Shown here: piece by piece, positions 1-8,658 of the stretch | How positions within the stretch are numbered: the first letter of the stretch is position 1 | How the letters are laid out: the number at the start of each line of letters is the position of its first letter | Source of the DNA: Shewanella marina JCM 15074 | GTDB taxonomy: Bacteria; Pseudomonadota; Gammaproteobacteria; Enterobacterales; Shewanellaceae | DNA length: 64,000 nt | Direction of reading: 5' to 3' | Assembly: GCF_000614975.1 (NCBI RefSeq) | Contig: NZ_BALM01000003.1 | Span: 186,001-250,000 of the forward strand | Position numbers and translations under genes: made by a program | The notes under the pieces: generated by a model | Seen by the model: the letters and a program-made list of their open reading frames with translations, nothing else | The model's database searches: none | What the model was told of the DNA's origin: nothing

Positions 1-1112
1 GCATACTTAAGTGACTTGGTTGGTAAAACCTTTAATCTTTATGCGTATCAGCAAAAAAATGATTGGATTGGTGGCTGGACGTTACTTTATTGGGCTGGTG
101 GATCTCTTGGTCACCATTTGTCGGCACCTTTATTGCGCGTATTTCTCGTGGTCGTACTATCCGTGAATTTTTAATGGGTATTTTGTTTGTACCAACACTA
201 TTTACGTTCTTATGGATGACGGTATTTGGTAATACTGCAATTGATGCAATTATGCATCATGGTGCAACTTATTTAGCTGATGCGGTAAATTCTGATGTAT
301 CAATTGCGCTATTTAAGTTTTTTGAACATATGCCAATGGGCACATTTTTATCGACAATAGCTGTATGTTTGGTGGCGACATTCTTTGTGACTTCATCAGA
401 TTCAGGTTCATTGGTGATCGATAATCTGACATCGGGTGGTGATAACGATGCGCCAGTTTGGCAACGTATTTTTTGGGCATTAATGCAAGGTTTAGTGGCC
501 TCTGTATTATTGTTAGCAGGTGGTCTGCAAGCGTTGCAAACGGCTGCAATTGCCAGTGCCTTGCCATTTTTAGTGGTGATGCTATTTATGTGCTTTGGTT
601 TATTTAAAGCATTGCAAGATGATTGGCTAAAGATTAATAGTGTGCAGCAGCATAATACCAGTGTGCAGTATGCTAAAACCAATATGACTTGGGAAGATAG
701 ACTTGATGTATTGGTGTCGCGGCCGACTCATCAAGATGCGCAAACCTTTATTGATCATGTGGCAACGCCTGCATTATCAAGAGTATGCCAAGTGTTTATG
801 GCAAAGGGCATTGTTGCTGACTTAGTCTACCTTGATGGTCGAGTCCGACTAGTGATTGCCAGTGATGAGCAAACTAGCTTTGCTTATGGTCTACGTATTC
901 GAGCCTTTTCATTAAGCACTGATACTGAAGCAACTGACGAAACGGAAGAAGCTTATTACCGCGTAGAAGTGTTCTTAGAGCATGGCGGTCAGTATTATGA
1001 TGTGATGGGGTATACCGAAGAGCAGATTATTGCAGATGTCGTGACTCAATATGAGCGTTACTTGCATTACTTACATCTTTCTTCAGCCGAGTACATTACC
1101 GAAGGTAATTAA
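1..1112 (+). CDS. betT: BCCT-family choline/betaine transporter, 3' part, frameshifted
   Basis: This is the C-terminal part of a sodium- or proton-coupled betaine/choline/carnitine transporter; the 5' end lies outside the window. Bases 1 to about 95 read in frame 1 and give DWIGGWTLLYWA. From about base 96 the family signature continues one frame over as WWISWSPFVGTFIARISRG, so one base is missing near 94-96. Transmembrane helices follow, with TSSDSGSLVIDNLTSGG in the conserved core. The last 150 or so residues are a hydrophilic cytoplasmic tail typical of BetT-type members, where it takes part in osmotic control. A terminator hairpin follows directly. The substrate cannot be fixed from sequence; choline or glycine betaine is the usual one. 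Confidence 0.85.
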
Positions 1113-1136
1113 TCGCTAAACTGTGTACGAATAATG

Positions 1137-1181
1137 ATTGCCTCAAGCTAATAGTATAATTATGCTTGGGGCAATTTTGTT
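1137..1181 (+). terminator. Rho-independent terminator after the BCCT gene
   Basis: A 12-bp stem with one mismatch (ATTGCCTCAAGC / GCTTGGGGCAAT) is followed by TTTTGTTTTT. It sits 25 bases after the transporter stop. Confidence 0.75.
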
Positions 1182-1195
1182 TTTAGGTGTGGAAT

Positions 1196-1543
1196 ATGAG
1201 CAAATTAGATCAAGTATTAGCACAAGCTCGTGAATATAAAGCCAGTCGTGAAAAGGGCTATCGTGAGCAAGCGTTAAAGTTATACCCGTGGATTTGTGGT
1301 CGTTGTACCCGTGAGTTTACCCATAAAAACCTGTCTGAGTTAACGGTACATCATCGTGATCATAATCATGACAATAATCCATCAGATGGCTCAAATTGGG
1401 AATTATTATGCTTGTATTGTCATGATAATGAGCACTCTAAGTTTGAAGAGTTGATCCAATATGGCGCAACCACAGAAACTAAAGTTGAAGCGGCAACCTT
1501 TAACCCATTTGCTGATTTAAAAGCGATGATGGGTAAAAAATAA
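1196..1543 (+). CDS. yajD: YajD-type HNH nuclease
   Basis: Small HNH endonuclease-like protein of the YajD family, about 115 residues. Two CxxC zinc-type pairs are visible (CGRC near residue 34, CLYC near 80). They flank the HNH core, in which VHHRDHNHDNNP supplies the histidines and NWELLCLYCHDNEH the Asn and last His. The start is set at the ATG at 1196, preceded by AGGTGTGGA; an in-frame GTG at 1187 lies inside that ribosome-binding region. It is a single-gene unit between two terminators. The cellular role of YajD is not established; the fold suggests DNA cleavage. Confidence 0.85.
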   Translation: MSKLDQVLAQAREYKASREKGYREQALKLYPWICGRCTREFTHKNLSELTVHHRDHNHDNNPSDGSNWELLCLYCHDNEHSKFEELIQYGATTETKVEAATFNPFADLKAMMGKK

Positions 1544-1548
1544 CGACC

Positions 1549-1815
1549 TTATTTGACCGTTAATTTAGCCGAGGCAATGTTTGCTTCGGCTTTTTTATAA
1601 GCTTCACGATTTAATATTTGGGTATTAACCTTATCAACATATTGCTGTTTACGAACCGCGCAAGCATCAATGATTTGCTGTTGCTCAGTTTCAGTACTTT
1701 GGCTCCAGTCCACAATTTCATCAATATGGCGAAAACACCCCATACAGATATCATCTTCACCTAAACCACAGTTTGCCACACAAGGTGAACGCATACTTAC
1801 TCCAATATTTATCAT
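1549..1815 (-). CDS. DUF1289 small cysteine-motif protein
   Basis: A short protein of up to 88 residues with the DUF1289 signature SPCVANCGLGEDDICMGC. The four cysteines (CxxxC, then CxxC) probably bind a metal. A basic, Ala/Lys-rich tail follows. The start may be the first codon at 1815 or the internal ATG at 1794 (MRSPCVANC), which fits the usual family length better. It converges on the HNH gene. The 3' end of its coding region also contains the terminator of that opposing gene. No function is known for the family. Confidence 0.8.
   Translation of the reverse strand: MINIGVSMRSPCVANCGLGEDDICMGCFRHIDEIVDWSQSTETEQQQIIDACAVRKQQYVDKVNTQILNREAYKKAEANIASAKLTVK
1567..1598 (+). terminator. Terminator of the HNH gene, embedded in the DUF1289 gene
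   Basis: AGCCGAGGCA and TGCTTCGGCT form a stem with one mismatch, followed by TTTTTTAT on the plus strand. It lies 25 bases past the HNH stop, inside the last codons of the convergent gene. Confidence 0.65.
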
Positions 1816-1947
1816 TGCTGATTAGATATTTCTATATCATCGAACAAATCACGTAATGTAACAATAGTTTGCGTTATGCTTTGTCGATATTAATGTCTGC
1901 TAAAATAGTACGCGTATTTTCGTTTAAATAGCTTCAATGGAGAAATA

Positions 1948-3108
1948 ATGAAACGTATTGGCTATATTGTTATGGTTTGCTGGTTGGCATTGACCACAAC
2001 AGGTTGCTCGTTGTTAGAAATCAAGTTGGAAAGTGGTATTGAGCCCTTACCAACAGAGCAACTCAATATGCGCGTATTAAGTCGCGACTATGTACAATCT
2101 TTTTATAGCCAAGTCGAGACCACTGCAGATTATATTGCGGCTCAAGATCCTACCATTGAGCAACGGGCTAATGCCTTAATGTGGAAGATATATGCTGAGC
2201 AAACCATTCAGCGTAGTATCTTTCAGCCGTCACCCGTCGCCGCCTTGATTGATACTTGGGTATTTGTCGAGCAGCAACAGCAATTTTTTAATCAAGGTGC
2301 TGGTAAAACACTGTTTGGCAGCCAACAAGCCGCAGCGATTGCGGTGAGTGAGTCGCTAACTCGCCAATTTAGAAAGAGTGCTAAAGGTTTGTTGAGCAGC
2401 CAAGTTTATGCAACCAGTGCTAAATTTGTTGAGCAATATGTGGCAACACACCCATTTACTGACATCAGTTTTAGCCGTCAGTCTGCATTCACGGATTATT
2501 TAACTTATCGTAAGATTGGTGAGTTCGATGTCATTAAAACCTTTGGTACAGTGCCTGAGGTGATGAGTGATATCTCCGATAGAATGTCGATGATTTCACA
2601 ACAAACCCCTAAAATTCTTGGTTGGAAGGCCGAGTTATTTGCGCTCCATTCAAACATCAATACTGAAGAGCTACAAAAGACGCTAGAAGATATAAGTGTT
2701 ACTTCTGCTAAGTTCCAGAAGTTAATGGCACAAAGTCCTGAAATGATGGCAACGTTAGCGGTTGATATGCGACGCGAATTAACACCTTTATTAGATCAAG
2801 TCAGCAAAGATACTGATAATAAATTAGCGCAATTAACCGAAGAGCGTAAAGCGCTGCAATTAATGGTCACGAGTGAGCGTGAAGCATTAGAGCGTATGGT
2901 GACTCGTGAACGTGAAGCCGCTAAAAATGATATTAATCAAATCGCAGATCACGCCGTAAAAGTGGTGTTTGAACAGATCACCAACACCATTAAAAGTGTC
3001 ATTGTCTACTTTATTTTATTCCTGTTAGTGGTGTTCTTTGCGCCATTAGGACTGGGCGTATGGTTAGGTAAACGCATGGCCATTAAAAAGGCGAATAAAG
3101 CCAGTTAA
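1948..3108 (+). CDS. Putative lipoprotein with coiled coil and C-terminal membrane helix, unknown function
   Basis: I do not recognise a named family. The 386-residue protein starts with a signal sequence and a lipobox-like site (TTTGC, Cys20). This is an imperfect match because position -3 is Thr. The body is largely helical. Around residues 290-335 a charged heptad-like stretch contains a near repeat (LMVTSEREALE, then RMVTREREAAK). Near residues 350-372 lies a strong transmembrane helix (IVYFILFLLVVFFAPLGLGVW), followed by a basic tail (KRMAIKKANKAS) that would be cytoplasmic. A lipidated N-terminus plus a C-terminal inner-membrane helix suggests an anchor or periplasm-crossing tether. That is inference. 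It stands alone with no operon partner. Confidence 0.7.
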   Translation: MKRIGYIVMVCWLALTTTGCSLLEIKLESGIEPLPTEQLNMRVLSRDYVQSFYSQVETTADYIAAQDPTIEQRANALMWKIYAEQTIQRSIFQPSPVAALIDTWVFVEQQQQFFNQGAGKTLFGSQQAAAIAVSESLTRQFRKSAKGLLSSQVYATSAKFVEQYVATHPFTDISFSRQSAFTDYLTYRKIGEFDVIKTFGTVPEVMSDISDRMSMISQQTPKILGWKAELFALHSNINTEELQKTLEDISVTSAKFQKLMAQSPEMMATLAVDMRRELTPLLDQVSKDTDNKLAQLTEERKALQLMVTSEREALERMVTREREAAKNDINQIADHAVKVVFEQITNTIKSVIVYFILFLLVVFFAPLGLGVWLGKRMAIKKANKAS

Positions 3109-3521
3109 TTTCGATATTTCAAATACAATCTGTCTTTGCTCATTGACGCGATTACGCATTAGTTAGCATTGGCAGCTTGTGTTAATTGACTATTCCCCCT
3201 CATTATTTAGTCTTAGCTTATTCTTTTGCTTTAAGATGACGCTAGATTTGCAAAGATATAAGCAATTAGTTTCATCTTTCCTGTCAATGCTCGTTTTCTA
3301 CGGGATCATCATTTACAGTTATCTTAACGCTTGTGTTCTTTATTCATTCGGGATGGTAAAAAGCACTATCAGTTAGCTAGGTATAGAATTAAGTATCAGT
3401 TGTAACCAGTTACTCCAAAGGGCGAAAAAGCGTGGATTGCGTTTCTTTGTCACTATTTTAGTCTGCTATTTTTTTACGACTTAACACTGCGTTAATATTC
3501 AACAATACCATGGAGGGTAAA
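3109..3521. other. Gene-poor intergenic stretch before the CBS gene
   Basis: About 410 bases. One possible 65-codon frame (3179-3376) has no ribosome-binding site and low-complexity composition, so I do not call it. The stretch presumably carries the CBS-gene promoter. No clear repeat or RNA structure was seen. Confidence 0.4.
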
Positions 3522-3929
3522 ATGAAAGTTAACCATATTATGAGTAAGAATGTCGTTACTGTCGAAATGGACGACAGCTTGGGTAAGGTGAAAGACATAT
3601 TTTTAAATAATATGTTCCATCACTTGCTTGTCGTTGAAGATAAACAACTATATGGCATTATTTCAGATAGGGATTTGCTTAAGTCACTTAGTCCGAGAAT
3701 AGATACGGCTGCCGAAACGATCAAAGATTTAGCTTATCTCAATAAGAAAGTACACCAAATTATGACCCGTAGCCCCATTGTGCTAAATGAGAACGCTAAG
3801 GTAACGGAAGCGATAGCATTATTTAATCAGCATAAAATATCATGTATCCCGATTATTAATGATGACAGTATTCCGGTGGGAATGTTGTCTTGGCGGGATA
3901 TCATGAGAGTGCTTATTAAGAAAACGTAA
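3522..3929 (+). CDS. Two-CBS-domain protein
   Basis: A 135-residue protein made of a tandem pair of CBS domains (Bateman module) and little else. The first covers about residues 5-65 (VNHIMSKNVVTVEMDDSL to GIISDRDLLKSL). The second covers about 80-135 (VHQIMTRSPIVLNENAKV to GMLSWRDIMRVLIK). Such modules bind adenosine nucleotides and regulate partner proteins. With no effector domain, this one probably acts in trans. The start at 3522 is chosen because GGAGGG lies 4 bases upstream; an in-frame ATG at 3510 overlaps that site. The partner is unknown, and a long gene-free stretch follows. Confidence 0.85.
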   Translation: MKVNHIMSKNVVTVEMDDSLGKVKDIFLNNMFHHLLVVEDKQLYGIISDRDLLKSLSPRIDTAAETIKDLAYLNKKVHQIMTRSPIVLNENAKVTEAIALFNQHKISCIPIINDDSIPVGMLSWRDIMRVLIKKT

Positions 3930-4429
3930 ATGACAGCTATCGGACGCGTAACGAACTGCTGTGTTGGCGTTATGTGGCATTATAATGAGTAGTTTGTCTA
4001 AAAACATTGCCTATAAGTGCAATCTGAAATAACTTCGACAAAGAGATTTAAAAGCGTGTGTTGGCCACCTCGTCCGAATTATTGGTGCTGCCACCCAAAC
4101 CGTATTCGGTATAGTCACTGCGGGCAACTCTGGTTGTTCTAATATTAGCCCATTAAAAAAATGCCCTGTTAAACTGGGGTATCAGGCAGTAATTTTTAAA
4201 GCAAAAAGCAGTGTATAACAATCCCTTTGTTGTGCAGGTTAGTTTGCACTTACAAGCTGCAACTATAACGACTGTTTAGAGCCTCTAAATAGGGGGGATT
4301 AATTTCGTTAATATTTATCACCTTAATACTTCAACGTATCTGGCTTATATAAATGTTCTGATTCAGTTCCTGCTCTTAACATTTGCAATTTCTCTGAGCG
4401 ATCTCGTCTGAAATATGACAATTAAGGTT
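3930..4429. other. Long non-coding stretch, content unresolved
   Basis: No credible gene in about 500 bases. On the minus strand a 32-codon open stretch near 4050-4150 ends ...GLGGSTNNSDEVANTRF. It reads like the tail of a lost gene, but I could not identify it. A run of six G at 4293-4298 and AT-rich flanks precede the MITE-like element. Confidence 0.35.
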
Positions 4430-4696
4430 ATACCAACTTGATTAAGAAGGTGATCATTCAGCGGGAGTTCAAGGTGCTGTAGACAAGGCGGACATTTGAG
4501 TGGAATAGTTATTCTATTTTGAAAATGTTCAACGCAGTATACAGTGCCTTGAAACCCGCACGAAGTGAGCTTTTCAGGCCTTTCCATTTCGATGTTGCAT
4601 TGATTTGAAAGGGAATAGCCATTACGGCACCAATGCGCCTAGAATTGTAAAGGCTGACAAGCTCTGAATAGAGCACATCTTTAATCAAATTGGTAT
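4430..4696. mobile_element. MITE-like element with terminal inverted repeats
   Basis: The ends form an inverted repeat: ATACCAACTTGATTAA at 4430-4445 against TTAATCAAATTGGTAT at 4681-4696, 15 of 16 matching. With one or two small gaps the similarity continues inward for about 33 bases, to ATTCAGCG on the left and ATTCAGAG on the right in the repeat orientation. The 267-bp body has no credible gene. The 74-codon frame inside it (4363-4587, minus) is a shadow. Size and ends fit a miniature inverted-repeat transposable element. The parent transposon is not visible here. Confidence 0.65.
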
Positions 4697-4749
4697 TATA
4701 CTAATGGGCGCTCAAGTGAGCGCCTTTTTATTGAGATGAGTTAGATTAG

Positions 4750-5976
4750 ATGAATTATCAGCAGCAATTTATTGCGATTGACAAGCTACTGTTGCAAAGC
4801 CAACGTCTGTGGCAAGTGGTGGCCTTTAAGGAATTAACCTTGCCATGGGCGCAAGTGTTTACTCACTTAGCGGTAACCGTCGATGCGATAGACGATGCTG
4901 ATATTGATAATATTGATGCAGATAGTGAATTACTTTATCAAACGTTATTGCCAAGTTTGCAGCAAGACCTTGAGCAACTCGGCGAAGTATGGGATTTGTC
5001 GTTATTGATGCCAAGCTTCAAGCAATTGCCAGAGGTTGAACGGGTATTAGACAAACAGATTGATAGTCATTTTAGTGCGCATATTAAAGGTCGCAAGTGG
5101 CAACAAATAAACCAGTTTGTGGCAGGCATTGGCGAGGTTAATGAACCAGTACTTGAGTGGTGTGCGGGAAAGGGCCATTTAGGTCGCTTAATTGCGAAGA
5201 GCCAACAGGTTGAGGTCACCAGTATTGAGTGGCAATCCGCACTTTGTGAGGCTGGTGATGCCTTTGCTCAGCGCTGGCAATTAGCACAGCAGTTTGTCTG
5301 CGCTGATGTATTTAATGATGATGTGAGCATGCATTTTAAGCCACAACAGCACTGCGTGGCGCTGCACGCTTGTGGTGAGTTACATCAGCAACTATTAGCG
5401 CAAGCATCAAGCTGTCAGTGTGAACAAATTACTATCTCTCCTTGTTGTTACCATTTAATTCAGACACCTTTTTATCAAGCAATGTCAACGCTTGCTCAGC
5501 AGAGCCAACTCGTGTTGGCTAAACATGATTTACAGTTGCCGTTGCAGCAGAGTGTGATTGCAAATGACAAAGCTAAAGCGCTGCGCTTACAAGAGGTGAG
5601 TTGGCGTCTTGGGTTTGATTGTTTGCAACGTGATTGCAGTGGCCGTAACCATTATTTGCCTATTCCTGCAATTAAACAAAGCCAATTATCGGGATCATTT
5701 AGTGAGTTTTGTCACTGGGCTGCGGCCGCGAAGCAGGTAGGTTTGCCTGAACATATTGATTTTGATGAGTACCTTATACGGGGTCAACAGCGCCAAGCTA
5801 TCACTCGGCGTATAGATTTAGTGGCTCATCTGTTTAGGCAACTACTTGAACATTGGTTACTGTTAGATCGTGTCTGCTTTTTGCAAGAGTCTGGTTATCA
5901 GGTCAGTTTAACTCAGTTCTGTGATGCAACGGTTACCCCAAGAAATGCCTTTATTAGTGCTAAAAGAGTGAGTTAA
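4750..5976 (+). CDS. SAM-dependent methyltransferase-like protein
   Basis: A 408-residue protein with a class I methyltransferase core in its middle. The SAM-binding motif I is EWCAGKGHLGRLIAKS (about residues 136-151), then VTSIEWQ as the acidic loop. VALHACGELHQQLL and ISPCCYHL lie where the post-I and catalytic loops are expected. The N- and C-terminal thirds show no domain I can name. The HACGEL...SPCCYH arrangement is typical of a conserved gammaproteobacterial methyltransferase family of unknown substrate, perhaps acting on RNA or glutathione-linked substrates. Single-gene unit; the start follows GAGATGAGTTAGATTAG. Confidence 0.75.
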   Translation: MNYQQQFIAIDKLLLQSQRLWQVVAFKELTLPWAQVFTHLAVTVDAIDDADIDNIDADSELLYQTLLPSLQQDLEQLGEVWDLSLLMPSFKQLPEVERVLDKQIDSHFSAHIKGRKWQQINQFVAGIGEVNEPVLEWCAGKGHLGRLIAKSQQVEVTSIEWQSALCEAGDAFAQRWQLAQQFVCADVFNDDVSMHFKPQQHCVALHACGELHQQLLAQASSCQCEQITISPCCYHLIQTPFYQAMSTLAQQSQLVLAKHDLQLPLQQSVIANDKAKALRLQEVSWRLGFDCLQRDCSGRNHYLPIPAIKQSQLSGSFSEFCHWAAAAKQVGLPEHIDFDEYLIRGQQRQAITRRIDLVAHLFRQLLEHWLLLDRVCFLQESGYQVSLTQFCDATVTPRNAFISAKRVS

Positions 5977-6193
5977 GCGGATATCGATTAAGCTAATCTA
6001 GATTGGTAATTGTTAAATAACAGTCTGATTTTATTTGTAAAAATCCCTTTAAGCGTTAGTGTTTTGTAATTTTAAAGTCTACACCGCAATTGCTGCTTGT
6101 AGTTGCGTCATATTTCTCGTAATTTTAATGGTAATTATTTGTATTAGGCTATGGTTTTACGATGGCCTTTTCTGTTTATTATTGAGGTAGATT

Positions 6194-7915
6194 ATGGATG
6201 CACAACTCGCATTGACCGTGTCGCAATGGATCGCTAATGATCCGGACTCAAATACACGCGCCCAGTTACAAACATTACTTGATAACAATGATCAGCAAAG
6301 TTTAGCTAAATTATTTGCTGGTCGATTAGCGTTCGGTACGGCAGGGTTACGTGGTGAGGTTGGCGCAGGCCCACTGACAATGAATCGGTTGGTGGTGATG
6401 CAGACATCTGCGGGTTTGGCTCAATACCTGCTCGATAATGTTTCTGATTCTACTAACAAAGGCGTTATCATTGGTTATGACGGTCGCCTTGATTCAAAGC
6501 AATTTGCTCATGATGCTGCTAGTGTATTTTGTGCTTATGGCATTAAAGTACGATTAACTCATAAAGTGGCGGCGACACCATTAGTGGCTTTTGGTGTTAA
6601 GCATTTTGATTGCGCAGCGGGTATTGTGGTTACTGCGAGCCATAATCCACCACAATATAATGGTTATAAAGTGTATTGGGGTAATGGTGCACAGATTGTT
6701 GCGCCGCATGATAAAGGCATTGCGGCCAGTATTGATGCTGTGGCTGCTAGCCCGATTCAAACATTAGCGCTTGATAATGCCGAAACCGATGGTTTATTAA
6801 CTTGGTTAGGCGATGATTATTATCAATGTTATCGCGAGCATATTGCGTCGGCAAAAGTACTGCAAAGCAGTGCTGATACCAGCAAGGTCAGCTTAGCTTA
6901 CACTGCCATGCACGGCGTAGGTGCTGAAATGGCTGAAACTGTATTAGCGGATGCTGGCGTGACCCAAGTTTATAGCGTTGCGGCGCAGCGCGAGCCAGAT
7001 GGACACTTCCCAACGGTTGTTTTCCCTAACCCTGAAGAGAAAGGGGCGATGGATATGGTCATTGCAGAGGCAAAAGCCAATAACGCCATGCTTGCTTGTG
7101 CCAATGATCCTGATGCTGATCGATTTGCGGTAGCGGTGCGCCGTGATGACGGTGAATATCAAATGCTAACCGGTGATCAGGTTGGTATTTTGTTTGGCCA
7201 TTATCTACTTTCAAAAGCAGATGAGCGGCAGCGTTTAGTCGGCACAACTATTGTGTCTTCAAGTTTGTTAAGCAAGATAGCATCTTCACTTAATGGCCAA
7301 AGTTATACCACCTTAACTGGTTTTAAATGGCTAATGAATGTGGCACAGCAATTACAAGTAGATGGTAGTCAGTTCCTATTTGCATACGAAGAAGCATTAG
7401 GTTACACCGTGGGTAATATGGTGTGGGATAAAGATGGTTTATCTGCATTGGTTGCTTTTGCGCAACTAGTGGCAGAACTTAATGATCAAGGTTTAACCGT
7501 TTGGGATCGCCTTGCTGAAATTTACCTAGAACATGGCTTGCATCTTAATGCTCAGGTCAGTATTGCACTTAAGCCTGAAACACCCAATATTGGTGCTTTC
7601 TTACGTGCTAATCCGCCACGAGATATTGCTGGCGTTAAGGTTGAATCGGTTGATGATTTAAGTATTTGTCTGCGTCAATTTACTGATGGCCGTACCGAGG
7701 TCATCGATTTGCCGGCGAGTGATGTATTGATTTATCGTTTAACACAGGGCGGACGAGTCATTGTGCGTCCATCAGGCACTGAACCTAAAATCAAATGTTA
7801 CTATGAATTAGTTAAACCAATGGCGACTGAACAATCATTGTTTGATGCATTTGCAGATGGTCAACAGGCGCTTGTGCAATTTATCCAATTACATCAAGCG
7901 CAATTACCGCAGTAA
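6194..7915 (+). CDS. Phosphohexomutase (phosphoglucomutase/phosphomannomutase family)
   Basis: A 573-residue alpha-D-phosphohexomutase that interconverts hexose 1- and 6-phosphates through a phosphoserine enzyme. All four family landmarks are present: FGTAGLRG near residue 47; the active-site serine in TASHNPPQYNGYK (Ser149); the magnesium loop DPDADR (305-310); and the phosphate-binding loop RPSGTEPKIK near the C-terminus. YEEALGYTVG is the sugar-binding loop. Length and motif spelling fit the PGM2-like branch, not the shorter AlgC/ManB type. Glucose 1-phosphate is the likeliest substrate, though mannose or ribose phosphates are possible. It has its own ribosome-binding site (GAGGTAG) and is not part of an operon. 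Confidence 0.88.
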   Translation: MDAQLALTVSQWIANDPDSNTRAQLQTLLDNNDQQSLAKLFAGRLAFGTAGLRGEVGAGPLTMNRLVVMQTSAGLAQYLLDNVSDSTNKGVIIGYDGRLDSKQFAHDAASVFCAYGIKVRLTHKVAATPLVAFGVKHFDCAAGIVVTASHNPPQYNGYKVYWGNGAQIVAPHDKGIAASIDAVAASPIQTLALDNAETDGLLTWLGDDYYQCYREHIASAKVLQSSADTSKVSLAYTAMHGVGAEMAETVLADAGVTQVYSVAAQREPDGHFPTVVFPNPEEKGAMDMVIAEAKANNAMLACANDPDADRFAVAVRRDDGEYQMLTGDQVGILFGHYLLSKADERQRLVGTTIVSSSLLSKIASSLNGQSYTTLTGFKWLMNVAQQLQVDGSQFLFAYEEALGYTVGNMVWDKDGLSALVAFAQLVAELNDQGLTVWDRLAEIYLEHGLHLNAQVSIALKPETPNIGAFLRANPPRDIAGVKVESVDDLSICLRQFTDGRTEVIDLPASDVLIYRLTQGGRVIVRPSGTEPKIKCYYELVKPMATEQSLFDAFADGQQALVQFIQLHQAQLPQ

Positions 7916-7947
7916 AAGAAATTGATTCTAAGAACTATTGTAATCTA

Positions 7948-8508
7948 TTAGTTTGGGCAGGTAGTGTTGGTATAACTATTAACACTGCCTGTAACTGAAT
8001 TATATATAAAACAATATTTAGGCTGTTTTGTGTATACATAAGTACATGAACCATTTGTTGCGTGCACCCAGCCTTTATTTAATACATAAAAATCGCTGTT
8101 AGAGTTAGGTTCTTTTGATATAGTTGGTCCAGGTTGCTGCATTATTTGTTGAAATAAATCGTAACAGTCAGATTGATTATCAAGATAGACATGCTCTTCT
8201 ATACCTCCAGCATTGTAGTGCTGAGCTGGCCAACCGTAATCATTGATATCGATGCTGTTATCATAGCCTTTGCCATAGATTTCTGCATCTTCCATGGTGC
8301 CAGAGGCTCCTTTGGCGACCCAAGCAGCATGAGCCAAATTGGCGGCTTCTTTAAAGGTACCTGCGGTGCCTTTGACTACGGCTCTATCTGCATCATCACC
8401 CAGATTGATAAATTTAGGGAGCGCCACTACCGCCAGAATACCGAGTATAATAACAACAACAACGAGTTCTATCAGAGTAAAACCTGAGTTTTGATTGCGA
8501 GAAATCAC
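7948..8508 (-). CDS. MSHA-type type IV prepilin (first of a pair)
   Basis: A 186-residue prepilin. The class III signal ends in G|FTLIEL, cleaved after Gly9 by prepilin peptidase, and is followed by the usual hydrophobic helix (VVVVIILGILAVVALPKF). The globular part shares with its neighbour AAWVAKGASG, a GWPAQH motif and a Cys-rich end (DCYDLFQQIM, GSCTYVY, CPN), probably disulfide-bonded. The layout resembles MshA/MshB pilins. No pilus assembly genes are in the window, so the subunit must use machinery encoded elsewhere. It lies 150 bases downstream of the second pilin gene on the same strand and is probably co-transcribed with it. Confidence 0.85.
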   Translation of the reverse strand: MISRNQNSGFTLIELVVVVIILGILAVVALPKFINLGDDADRAVVKGTAGTFKEAANLAHAAWVAKGASGTMEDAEIYGKGYDNSIDINDYGWPAQHYNAGGIEEHVYLDNQSDCYDLFQQIMQQPGPTISKEPNSNSDFYVLNKGWVHATNGSCTYVYTKQPKYCFIYNSVTGSVNSYTNTTCPN

Positions 8509-8658
8509 GGTGAGTATCCTAAATAGCGTTAGTAACTAAAGAAAGGTAGTAATAGTTTATAAATTATCGAATAAAGTTATTCTGTTGTAAATGGGCGATA
8601 TAAAAAATAATCAATAATGATGTTAATTAATGTGGTGGTATATTTATAAAATGTATAT

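Noticed and set aside
3179..3376. 65-codon open frame before the CBS gene
   Set aside because: No ribosome-binding site, low-complexity Ser/Leu/Phe composition, and no recognisable motif.
3930..4260. Integron attC-like pairs such as CGTAACG...CGTTATG
   Set aside because: Core-site sequence and spacing do not fit, and no cassette genes or integrase are present.
4363..4587. 74-codon minus-strand frame
   Set aside because: It runs across the left end of the inverted-repeat element, with no ribosome-binding site; composition is that of repeat DNA.
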